Assembly: GCA_905132765.1 (NCBI GenBank)
Contig: CAJHQP010001652.1
Span: 25,001 to 89,000 of the forward strand
Source of the DNA: Moricandia arvensis
Lineage: Eukaryota > Streptophyta > Magnoliopsida > Brassicales > Brassicaceae
Reading direction: 5' to 3'
Length of the DNA stretch: 64,000 nucleotides
In this document: piece after piece, positions 45,859-56,800 of the stretch
How the letters are laid out: each line of letters begins with the position of its first letter
Numbering within the stretch: the stretch's first letter is position 1
Position numbers and translations under genes: made by a program
Notes under the pieces: model-generated
Database searches by the model: none
Seen by the model: only the letters and a program-made list of their open reading frames with translations
Told to the model about the DNA's origin: nothing

Positions 45859-47419
45859 ATGGAGATGAGTTTGAATCTGGCATCGTCTTCAACCTCAAAC
45901 TCTATTTTTCTTTTCAATCCGATTCTATCAGGGAAACAAGTGAATTTCCCAAGCCGACACCAGAGCACCCCTAAAAGAGCGAAACCCTTATGTGTTAGGT
46001 CTTCGATGAACTTGTCTGGACCCAGACCCAGACAAACCCTGTCTAGTAACTGGGATGTGTCTAACTTCTCCGTTGATTCCGTTGCTCAGTCTCCTTCTCG
46101 GCTCCCCAGCTTCGAGGAACTTGACACCACAAACATGCTTCTCCGTCAAAGAATCGTCTTCCTCGGTTCTCAGGTTAAAAACCAAGCTTGTCTTCCTGGA
46201 ATTGTTCTGTGTAGATAGTTGAATTAGAGACAAATCCGTGTGAAATTAAACCCAGATTTGCATTAATCAGTAGTATCCAAAGAGATTACCATATTCTAAT
46301 CCTATAGCTCTTTGATTTTGTATAGATTTGTGCTAATTAAAAATGATTACTGTAGCAGTTGTTGTGGTTAGGATTGTTTTGTGCTAACTAATGTTATTAC
46401 TACTTGAGGATTTCATGTCTTGTCAGCTCTCTTGTAGCAACATGCTGGAGTACAATGAACAGTTCTTGTTTTGTTCTCAGAGAGAAGAGAGTTCTGGAGA
46501 TAAAGCTATGTTCTTGTTGTACGACTCAAAACTTTTTTAAAAAATTCTATTATTTCTCCAGGTCGATGATATGACAGCAGATTTGGTGATAAGTCAGCTC
46601 TTGTTACTAGATGCTCAGGACTCTGAGAGAGACATAACACTGTTTATCAATTCACCTGGTGGTTCTATCACTGCTGGTAACGTTCCTCAGGGTCTCGCCA
46701 TATTCTTATTGTGAATCTCGAGTTTTTTAATTCTTTTGAAATGGCTTTGGCGGTTAGGGATGGGAATATATGATGCAATGAAACAATGCAAGGCCGAAGT
46801 ATCCACTGTTTGCTTAGGACTAGCTGCATCCATGGGTGCGTTTCTCCTTGCTTCTGGTTCCAAAGGGAAACGTTTCTGCATGCCTAACTCTAAAGTTATG
46901 ATCCATCAGCCACTTGGTTCCGCCGGAGGCAAAGTATTCATCTTCTTCTTATGCTTTTTTCTTCTCTTCTTCTACTGAATGAATGTGTTTTGATAACACA
47001 ACAAAACCTTGAATGTGTGTAGGCAACGGAAATGAGCATTCGCGTAAGAGAAATGATGTACCACAAGATTAAACTGAACAAAATCTTCTCTAGAATCACC
47101 GGGAAGCCCGAATCAGAGGTATGAAATGCTAGAAATTTTCATTCCTTTTCCTTGCAACCTAATGCTTATCCTTGTACAGATTGAAGGTGACACAGACCGT
47201 GATTACTTCTTGAATCCATGGGAGGCGAAAGAGTATGGTTTGATAGACGCTGTAATCGATGATGGCAAACCGGGATTAGTCGCACCAGTTGGAGATGGTA
47301 CTCCTCCACCTAACACCAAAGTGTGGGATCTTTGGAAAGTTGAAGGAACCAAGAATGATAATAAGGATTTGCCCACCGAGCAGTCGATGATACAGAATGG
47401 CAACGCCACTCCTAAATAG
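45859..47419 (+). CDS. CLPP3: Plastid ATP-dependent Clp protease proteolytic subunit 3
   Basis: Five exons join in frame (45859-46173, 46562-46676, 46758-46933, 47023-47118, 47180-47419) to give 313 residues. The first about 70 residues are serine-rich and basic, as in a chloroplast transit peptide. The ClpP fold follows: IVFLGSQVDD, LLDAQDSERDITLFINSPGG, SITAGMGIYDAM. The catalytic serine is in AASMGAFLL, the histidine in MIHQPLGS and the aspartate in TDRDYF. A C-terminal extension (VWDLWKVEG onward) is typical of the plant nuclear ClpP3 type. It is part of the plastid Clp core that degrades stromal proteins. From memory the Arabidopsis gene is At1g66670, next to AR401 there as here. A MITE sits directly upstream; the coding sequence is intact. 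Confidence 0.95.
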
Positions 47420-49069
47420 AGAATGTTCCTTTACTGTTTTCTATATATTATTTATGTTTAATGTGCTAGCTGCAACCATAACAAGGCGTTTCCTGTGTTT
47501 GTGCCATTTCTCGGATATATTTTTGGAGTAATTTGAAGACAAAAAAAAAATGATTAGTTGTTGTAGCACAGAAGGTGCAGCCAGCTACATTGATCAGCTT
47601 CAGAGAGAGATTGTTTAAGAAAAATAGTTGTTTTCTAAAAAAACTAAGCAGCTTCTAAATAACAGTTTGCAAATTAGCAGAAACCATATAAACCATACTG
47701 TTATTTTTTATATACTGTAGGATTGAGAATATGGTTATGGTTGTAATAAACCAATTATATTGATAAACGATCAATTAAAATATAATAATATAGCTATATG
47801 TAAATAGTAAATCTCCATAATAGTTTTTTTTTTTTTTGTTTTTGTTCACTAAATAGCTTCTAAAAGTCAAAGTAACTAAATTAGATTTATTTAAAGTGGT
47901 AAATGATAATTATATTATCGTTTATAATTTTAGAAAATTAATTATTAAATATATAAATCAAAAATAATTAAATAAAAAATCTAAATCTAAAAGAAAATAA
48001 ACAGTTTTTTTTCTTTTAAAGGGATTTCATATTAAAAGAAACAGAGGAAGTACAAAAAATCAACATTTTAAAAAATATATATATTCAAAAATGTTTCTCT
48101 AAATTCAGAAAAACAATTTCAAATATTTTTGAAAAGTGATTTTCTTTAAAAAATTTTAGGAAGACTTTTATAAATGTATATAACATCTTTCTGAATTTGT
48201 GAATAAAATTCTAAATCTCAAAAATATCTTCATAAATATTTAAATAGACTTTTATGTAATTTGTATGTATATTTAGTAAGTTTTTCCTAAACTTATATAA
48301 CTTCTTTTTGAATTTGATTTATATGCATATTTAATAAAATATATCAGTTTATAACATCTTTAAAAATTTTACGAAATATTTTTAAATATGTATAATATAA
48401 ATATATATAATTCAAATCAAACAAGATATTAGTAGTATATATTCATGAAGATCTTCCTAATACACATTTAATAATGTATTTTAAATATATATTTCTGAAA
48501 ATTTTTAATTTTAAGAAGATATTATACATAGTTATCAATATTTTTAAATTTAGAAAGATATTATACTTATTCAAGAAAGTCTTCCTTCTTAAATTCAAAT
48601 CTAGAAAGATATCATACACAATTAAAAAATGTTTTTGACTTTTTGAACAAAAAATATTTCCCCAAAAGATTTTCTTTTGAAAAAAAAATCGGGAAAATTA
48701 TTTCAAAAACAAAAAATTAGGATAATAAAAAAATTCAAAGGTGTTTTCTTAGAAATAATTCCGAAAATAAATATTTCAAATATTTTTTTTAAAATATCTT
48801 TAATTAAAAAAATATTTTTATATATCTTTAGAGGATGAGTATATCATTTATCTCTTTAATACTTTCATTAAAGACTAGTTTTGATTTGGTTATTTATTTA
48901 TTTTTCTACTATTACAGTAAAATTTTACGGTTTTTCAATTTAAAAATATTTCTGATACATTTCTTTTATGACCTTATTCATTTGTAATATTAACAACAAT
49001 AATCTTTTTGTTTTAAATTTTGTAGAGAAAAAATTATAATGATTTTTAACTTTTCATTTGTCATCTAAA
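47420..49069. other. Very AT-rich spacer downstream of ClpP3
   Basis: About 1.6 kb of strongly AT-rich DNA. Around 48480-48620 the word AGAAAGATATTATAC recurs at irregular spacing, suggesting an old degenerate tandem repeat. No gene is visible. Confidence 0.5.
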
Positions 49070-50160
49070 ACCTGTGAAAAATTAAATTATGTCTCGTCAA
49101 TATTACGATTTTCCGAATAATATGTTTATATCGGTTAGCTATGATTTATATGGAAAATAAGTAATGTTGTACTTGTGTTTTATTAACGAGGTATACACCT
49201 AAGAAGAATTATTTAATTTTTCTTATAAATAGGGTAAAATAATCTAAGTTTGTTATGTATGGTTAATAGTACGATTTCCGAATAATCTATTTCTAACGAT
49301 TAGTTATGATTTATATGGAATAAGTAGTATTGTATTTGTGACCTTTTAGCGAGGTGTATACCTAAGATGAAATACATAAAACTTCCATATAAGTTAGGTA
49401 CATAATCGAAGTATGTTACGTCTCGTTAGTACTATGATTTTCTTAATAATCTATTTTTAACAACTAGTTATGATTCGGTTCCTTTCAGATTCAATTCAAA
49501 TTGGATTGTAATTAATATTTTTATATGGAAAATAAGTAGTTTTGTACTTGTTTCTTTTTAGCGAGGTACGTACATAAAATGAAATATTTGAAAATTTCTT
49601 ATACATTGGGTAAAATAGTTTAAGTATGTTATGTCTGGCCGATAGTACGATTTTCTGAATAATCTATTTCTAAAAACTAGTTATGATTTATATAAAAAAC
49701 AAATATCATTGTATTTGTTGCCTTCTAACGAGGTATATATCCAAAATGAAATACTTAAAATTTCTTTATAAATTGTGTAAAATAATTTAATTGTGTTATG
49801 TTTAGCCAATACTATAATTTTGGAATAATTTAGTTTTAACGACTAATTATGATCTATATGGAAAATAAGTATTGTATTTGTATCCTTTTAACGAAGTATA
49901 TACATAAGATAAAATATTTGAAAAATTATTATAAGTTGGGTAAAATAATCTAAGTATGTTATGTTTTATCAATATTATAATTTTCTGAATAATTTATTTC
50001 TAACAAGTAGTTATAATTTATAATCGAAACAAGTAATGTTGTACTTGTGCCCTTTAAATTTATAATGGAAAAAGAGGTATATAAACAAAATGAAACATTT
50101 GAAAATTCCTTATAAATTGAGTGAAATAATATAATTATGTTATGAAATTAGGCAAATCGA
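49070..50160 (+). repeat. Degenerate tandem array, unit about 165 bp
   Basis: A block containing GTTATGTCT, an ACGATTTTCCGAATAATCTA-like word, a CTAGTTATGATTTATATGGA-like word, TTGTACTTG and CGAGGTATA recurs. The GAGGTATA word (or a variant) starts at 49188, 49351, 49563, 49730, 49893 and 50074, spacings of 163, 212, 167, 163 and 181 bp. The copies are diverged. No coding function is seen. Confidence 0.75.
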
Positions 50161-50504
50161 CGGATTCTTCAATCATTTTGATAAATTCGCATAATCCGTT
50201 CGAAAGAATTTTTTTAATATGTTATCAGTAAAAGTTTTTATCTTTTAAACAAAAAGAAATTATTCTAACTTCCTCAACTTATAAGGAATATATGTTGAGA
50301 ATATATATATATATATATATGTTGACAAAAACAAATTGAGAATATATCAAGAATGAGACCAACCAAAATAGAAGTGAATATTTTTTTGGTGACTACGACT
50401 AACCCAAAAATGGAAAGAAATCCGAACGACCCGTATAAAAACCTATCTACAGAGAAGCTTAGGGCTCATCATCAGACAGTCACAAGATCTGTCCCACTTT
50501 TGAG
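50161..50504. other. Upstream region of the SINA-like gene
   Basis: AT-rich spacer with a short (AT)n run at about 50305-50321. The leader of the SINA-like gene probably starts around 50430. A longer plus-strand frame from 50353 is in a different frame from the gene and is not supported. Confidence 0.45.
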
Positions 50505-52029
50505 ATGTCTCTCCGGCCGACCAACTTCGAACCCCGACCCCCGAAGAGGCCACGGTTTCCTCCTCCTGTCCCTGAAGAGGACGAAGAAGAAGAAGAGGAA
50601 GAAGACGACAACGATTACGTAAGTATCGACGATGAAGAGGACGAAGACGAGGAAGATTACACCGACGAAAGTGATGAAGAAGACGAAGAAGAAGACGACG
50701 ACGTGGAAGTCGTAGTCGATGTTGGCGTCACGAGAACGGCCACAATTGGGAACGATCCTGGGGATACTGTAACGGAGGCTCAATCGAGAAGCTCCGTTAG
50801 CAGCAGCCCGAGTGGTTCTTCGTCTCAACAAGCGATTAAGCTTAAAAGCTCTGAGATTCTTGATTGTCCTACTTGCTTGGAGCCACTCAAGAGACCCATC
50901 TATCAGGTTACTCTCAATTCTCTTATCAATTTCGAGAACTTGTAGATAAAGCCTTTATGTCTAATTAGGTTAAATTGTAGATAAAAGTGATAGCTTTATC
51001 TCTAATTAGGTTACAGGATTTAGTTATAGCAAAACAAAAAATTTTGGGTCAATGAGTTTCACAAGAAAGTCTAACTCTTTGGTGCTATTGGTTTCAGTGT
51101 AGTGAAGTATATAAAAGGTGACAGCTTTATCTCTAAATAGGTTACAGGATTTGGTTATAGCAAAATTTGTTTGTGGGTCAATGAGTTTCACAAGAAAGTC
51201 TAACTCTTTGGTGTTATTGGTTTATTCAGTGTAGTGAAGTATATAAAGGTCACAGCTTTATGGTCATGTGAATCACAAGATTAGTTTATATAGCAAACAT
51301 TGTTTTTGGGTTGCTAACTCTTTGGTGTTTTTTTGGTTTCAGTGTACTAATGGACATCTAACATGTTCTTTGTGCTACACCAAAGTGAAGAATAAATGCC
51401 CTTTCTGTAGGTTACCCATTGGGGACATTAGATGCAGAGCCATGGAGAAGGTTATCGAAGCATCTATAGTCCCCTGTCGTAACGTTATATATGGGTGTAA
51501 AGAAACCTTTTCCTATGGGAACCAATCGAAACATGAGAAGCTGTGTCTGTTCGTCAGTTGCTTGTGCCCTTTACCGAACTGCGATCACACTGGCTCCTAC
51601 ATGGATCTTGAAAAGCACGCTCGTGCTTCACACTCATGGGACGCTGAAAACCTCATTCCGTTTGTGTTCGACATTCCTCAGATATTTAGCATGAACCTGG
51701 CAAAGAAGAAAACAACTGTTTTACAGGAAGAGAAAGAGGGTGATTTGGTTGTGGTACAGGCTGTTAAAGGTACGCACGGTGGTGTATGCGTGACAGTGAG
51801 CAAGATCGCGCCTATGTCTCCTGGATTACGCAACCTCTCATGCAATTTAGCTAAACTCAATGCGTATACCACACTAAGGCTTGGGCTGATGGTGAAGAAA
51901 ATCCAGAAAGTGAGAGAGCAAGAAGAGCCCAAAGAGGACTTCATGTTTATTCCGGAGTATATGTTGAGTGGTGATCACTTGAAGATGCAGATTTGCATTG
52001 GACGTGAATACAAGTATCTTCAAATCTGA
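50505..52029 (+). CDS. SINA-like RING-type E3 ubiquitin ligase
   Basis: Two exons (50505-50906 and 51343-52029) give 362 residues. The N-terminus is proline-rich, then strongly acidic (runs of D and E at about 25-75), then serine-rich. A RING finger follows, split by the intron after PIYQ: CPTC in exon 1, then CTNGHLTCSLCYTKVKNKCP and FC in exon 2. Next is a SIAH-type zinc finger (CRNVIYGCKETFSYGNQSKH, then CPLPNC and DLEKHARASH) and a diverged substrate-binding C-terminal region. These proteins attach ubiquitin to targets. It belongs to the Brassicaceae-expanded SINA-like group that in Arabidopsis is clustered beside ClpP3 (At1g66610-At1g66660, from memory). The intron carries internal tandem duplications, listed separately. 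Confidence 0.92.
50983..51342 (+). repeat. Tandem duplication inside the SINA-like gene intron
   Basis: Two copies of about 130 bp (about 50983-51110 and 51113-51242) share GATTTAGTTATAGCAAAA-like, TCAATGAGTTTCACAAGAAA and CTAACTCTTTGGTG words. Each ends in a splice-acceptor-like TTTCAG or TTCAG plus TGTAGTGAAG. A third, shorter copy ends in the real acceptor TTTCAG before TGTACTAATG. Confidence 0.82.
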
Positions 52030-52489
52030 GGAAGTTGTGATAATGGCTCCTCTCATGTGTTGATGCTGTCATGTGTTGTTTGTAGCCTGCTGCAGTGTTT
52101 TAATATGTTAGAGTTCAACTAGGGTTAGCCCAACTTTTAGTGTGTTCTCTTTTGATTTTATGTTTATACAATTAGATTTTATGTATTATTTTATAAGATT
52201 AATAAATGATGCGTTTAATCATTTTTCCTTACTGAGGCACGTCCCTGCTTGTCATCGACACAAATGTGAGTTAGGTTTTTGTTTTGCGTAGATGATGCAG
52301 ATAAATGTTTAAGATATTCAAACTGCATTTATTAAGTTGTAGAATATGGAGAATACTTAAGCACTAACACAACAACAGTAAGAAGTAACAGCAAGAGACA
52401 ACACACCATATGAGATAAAAGAAGAACCATGAAAACAAACACAAATACTTTGAAATATCATAAAAATCAATAATAATATATTTGGATCA
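52030..52489. other. Gap between convergent SINA-like and SABATH genes
   Basis: The 3' untranslated regions of two genes transcribed toward each other. No other feature is visible. Confidence 0.5.
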
Positions 52490-53687
52490 TCAGTTCTTGC
52501 GAAGAACGATGAGGTACTGCATGCCTGGTTTGGCATTCTGGATGCGAGAAAACTCTTGTCGTGCCTTGACCTCGACGAGTTCAAAGGCTTTCCTCATTGC
52601 ATCTGCTCCAAAGTGTGCAGATATGAAAGCTCCATAGCTAGCTCTAAAGGAGACGGCCAAGATCTTGGGGTCTAAGGGAAACTCCCCGTTTGGGTGAATG
52701 ATATCCTCAAAAGCCTCGATTGTGAACTTCCCATTCTCTTTTATGATTTGCCTTAACTCACGTTCTTCTGCAATGTAGAGTGGTGTGCTAAAAGAGTCAG
52801 CCTTGTTTTGCTCAATGACACCCTATTTTTTTAATTATAAATATCGTTAGTTTATGATAGTTATGTAATTATAGTCTTGAAGATATACATGTACCTACCT
52901 GTTGAGCAAGATCATTTAGAGAAGCTCCGATGAAATCCATCACCATTCCTTTAGAGGTTTCCGACATCTTAACTCCGTCTCTTAGACCTGATCCAAAGAG
53001 CAACATTAATCCCCCTGGGACGAGCTCCTCTGCTCTAGCATCTAATAGATTCTTGGTGTCGACCGAGTATTGATCAAGATATGCTTTCTTGACGGCTTTG
53101 TTAAACCCAGTGCAATGCATGTCTTTGTTCCATAGAGGAGAGTCTCGGTCGGTGATCCCTTTTGGGGTTTTTGAGGTGAAATGGAAAGCGTAATTGATGA
53201 CTCCTATATGGAAACTCTGCTTAGGGAGAACCCGGCCGAAGAAGGAGCCCGGAACACCAGCACTATAGTAGCGTCTGCCCGCAGGAAGTGCCTGGAAAAG
53301 AGTGTTGAAATCGTTGGCTGTAAAGTCGTTAAAGAGGACTTGGAACTCGATGTTCTCAGCAGGGTTTTGTCCGGTTGCCTTGCGGTACTTGTCTTCTACC
53401 GCATCTATTATGTTTTGGACTGCCACAAAAGTGTTAGGTCCACTCGCACAACCAAAATCCGCAACACTAAAGCGTTCAGAAATCAAGTCGAGGCTGAGTT
53501 TGGCTGAGATAGCCTCGTTCATCTTCTCTTTTGCGGCTTCCAACAAAGCTCTCTGTGAAGCCATATTAACAAAGAGATTGTTAATGCATACATACATATC
53601 TATCTGACTTCCTAATTCTTTGAAAATCATATATACCTGATACGATGAATGTTGGTTGTAACTCTCAGGACCATCTCCTCCAACCAT
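52490..53687 (-). CDS. SABATH-family methyltransferase, first exon interrupted by Copia-2
   Basis: SABATH enzymes transfer a methyl group from SAM to carboxyl or nitrogen groups of small metabolites. Exons on the minus strand are 53687-53637, 53552-52899 and 52822-52490, joined at GT-AG borders: 345 residues from the surviving ATG at 53685-53687. The SAM-contact segment SYNQHSSYQ, the glycine-rich loop VADFGCASGPNT, FNDFTANDFNTLF and the C-terminal KARQEFSRIQNAKPGMQYLI are intact. The usual substrate-pocket motif SSLHWLS reads INYAFHFTS, so substrate cannot be predicted. Eight upstream residues (MSTTPQWI) precede this ATG in the ancestral gene; their first codons are now 4.5 kb away at 58200 because a Copia element sits in codon 3. 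The rest of the frame has no defect. Confidence 0.92.
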
Positions 53688-53709
53688 GATCCATTGTGGA
53701 GTGGTTGAC

Positions 53710-53854
53710 TGTAAGTAAACGTATTTCCCCTGAAACTCTACGTTGTATTCATTAGAGAATATATACACAATACTGTTACAATATTTTGGGGATCTCCCTT
53801 AAGTTACTCTAACTTATCTAACAATATTCACAGAATATTCTTTGTAGTCTATCA
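53710..53854 (-). repeat. Copia-2 3' LTR
   Basis: 145 bp, left copy, 3' in element orientation. Its outer edge adjoins SABATH codon 3 through the TTGAC duplication. The gag-pol stop codon TGA consists of the first three bases of this LTR. Confidence 0.95.
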
Positions 53855-56800
53855 CCCTCCCGCAGTTGTAGCGTGGGGTTCAAGCACGCCTAGACTGGTA
53901 CGAAACGAGTTGAATAACGTAGTAGGGAGTCCTTTGGTGAAAATATCGGCATACTGTAGTGACGACGGGACGTGGAAAACGCGTATGTGTCCCATTTGAA
54001 CCTTCTCACGAACAAAATGTATGTCGATTTCAATGTGTTTGGTTCGCTGGTGTTGGACTGGGTTGGTTGAAAGGTACACTGCACTAATGTTGTCACAGTA
54101 CACCACAGTAGCTCGTTGCAGAGGGATGTCCATTTCAAGAAGGAGATTCCGAATCCAGCAGCTCTCCGCAACAGCATTGGCAACACCTTTGTACTCTGCC
54201 TCCGCACTTGACCGTGACACAGTCGGTTGTCGCTTCGCGGACCAGGAAACCAGATTGTCACCCAAGAACACGCAGAAACCCGAAGTAGAGCGACGTGTCG
54301 ACGGGCAGCCAGCCCAGTCTGCGTCAATGTATACTGTCATTGCCATGTTTTGCTTTCGGAGTAGTTGCAGACCTTTAGTTTTCGTTCCCTGAATGTATCT
54401 CAATATACGTTTGAGAGCAAGAAGGTGTGGCTCTCTCGGATCATGCATAAATAAGCAGACTTGCTGAACTGCATATGAGATATCTGGTCTCGTGAACGTG
54501 AGGTACTGCAATGCACCGGCCAAGCTTCTGTATTCTTTAGGGTTGGCGATCGGTTTACCTTCTTTGTCTGATAGCTTGGCCTTCAAGTCAACCGGTGTTG
54601 CACACAGCTTGCAATCTTGCATACGAGCTCTCTCAAGTATTTCTGTCGCATATCTTGTCTGGTTTAAGAATAAGCCGCGGTCATTATACTTCGCCGAGAT
54701 TCCCAAGAATGAATTGATGATGCCGGAGTCTGTGATCGGGAACTCTGTTTTCAGTTTGTTGACGATGGTTGTCCGGAGCGAAGGGGATGATGCGGTGATT
54801 ATTATATCATCGACGTATAACAGAAGATATGCACGATCTCCATTGTTCCTGTAAACAAATAAGCTTGCATCACTTTTGCTTTGGGAAAAACCAATCTTAG
54901 TAGCATATGCCACAAACCGAGCGTTCCAAGCCCTGGGAGCTTGTTTCAAGCCATATAGAGACTTGTTCAGTTTGCAGACATGGTGAGGTTTGTCTTTGTT
55001 TACATAACCCGGTGGCTGGAACATGTAGACAGGTTCATCTAGCTTGCCGTGGAGGAAAGCATTTTGCACATCTAGTTGTTGTACCTGCCAGTCTCTTGTT
55101 AACGCCGTGTGTAGCACCGTCCTTATGGTTGCAGGTTTAACCACAGGACTAAATGTCTCTGAAAAATCAACACCTTCCTCCTGAGACTTCCCATTTGCAA
55201 CCAGTCTTGATTTGTGGTTTGTAAAGTTGCCTTCTGCATCAAACTTGTGCTTATACAGCCACATAGACCTGACAATATTAGTATTAGGAGGTCTTGATAC
55301 CAAATCAAAAGTGCGACTCTTAATAATTGCATCGTACTCGACATTCATTGAAGCATTCCAGTAAGGATCCTCAAGAGCTTTTAAGTGGCTTTTTGGTAAT
55401 GGTGAGCAAGTTTGAGCAAGAAGAGAAAGCACTTGGCGAGGCTTTTTGATGCCATGTTTAGATCTTGTTGTCATTGTATGGCGAGGAACCTCTGGAGCCG
55501 TGGCTTCCTGAGTTGACGGCTGCGATTCAGTGGGACTCACAGCTACTGCAGAAGTTGCAGGAGAAGGGGTGGTAAGGATCTGTTTGAAGATTGGAGACTG
55601 TTCTGGTTCAGTTTCCAGAAAGTCATAGCTTTGTGTTTTTTGAGCAGTGTTTTGACGATAAGGAAAGATAGACTCGTCAAAGTTGACATGACGCGAGATG
55701 ATGATCTTATTTGTTTGAAGATCAAGGCATCTGTAGCCAATATGGGCAGAAGGGTACCCGAGAAGGATGCATTTGGAAGATCTCGGTGAGAGTTTTTTAG
55801 TGTGAGGGTGGTTTTGGTTGGGGTAGCAAAGGCATCCGAATACTCTCAGGTGAGCATAGGACGTGGGTTTTTTGAAGAGTTTTGTGAAGGGTGTTTCATT
55901 TTTGATGGACTTTGAGGGAAGAAGATTAAGGATGTGAACTGCAGTAAGAAGAGCTTCTACCCAGAATGTGGTTGGGAGATGAGCTTGAAAGAGAAGTGAA
56001 CGTACTGCATTGTTTATCGTTCTGATCATTCGTTCAGAGCGTCCGTTTTGTTGAGATGTATACGGACACGAGAAGCGAAATGTGGTTCCCTGTGAAGCAA
56101 ACAGGTTATGAAAGCGAGAATTATTGAATTCACTTCCATTGTCACATTGGAGAGACTTTATGGTGGTGGAGAAATGAGTTTTAACGTAAGTGGAGAATTC
56201 TAAGAATTTGGAATACACCTGTTCTTTTGAACGAAGTGGGTATACCCAAAGGAAATGCGAAAACTGATCCAAGAATAGGACATAGAATTTGATACCACTT
56301 AGGCTCTGCACTGGCGATGTCCACAGGTCCGAGTGGACAATCTCAAATGGCGCTGAGACAAGAGATTCAGAAAGAGTGAACGGGTGTTTTATTTGCTTTC
56401 CCAACTGACACGCATCACAAATATGAGACATGTCTTTATTATTACAAGGCAAACGAGATGAAGACAATAAAGCATTAAGAGTTTGAGTGTTGGGATGAGC
56501 TAGGCGGTTATGCCAAATTGTTGAAGACGTAGCAAGAAAAGCTGAAGGTTGCTGAGTAGCTTTATTGAATGAGGGGAAGACCGGATATAGGTCACCGGTG
56601 CTGTCACTGCGGAGTATGATCCTCCGAGTTTGAAGATCCTTCACAGAGAAACCACATGGATCAAATTCAATAGAACATGAGTTATCTTTAGTGAAACGGC
56701 GCACAGATATCAAGTTCTTAATGATCGAAGGTGTAACAAGAACAGAATTTAGTTGAAGAGGACGAGTAAAAGAAGGGATAGAAAGAGAACCCGAGGATTT

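Noticed and set aside
50472..50831. Hydrophobic 119-codon minus-strand frame
   Set aside because: It is the antisense shadow of the Asp/Glu-rich region of the SINA-like exon 1; GAA/GAC runs read as Phe/Val on the other strand.
53710..53768. LTR-encoded N-terminal extension fused to SABATH exon 1
   Set aside because: The frame is open from the 3' LTR into the exon, but the apparent start is GTG and I found no in-frame ATG in the LTR, so an ordinary eukaryotic start there is not supported. The ATG at 53685 is more plausible.
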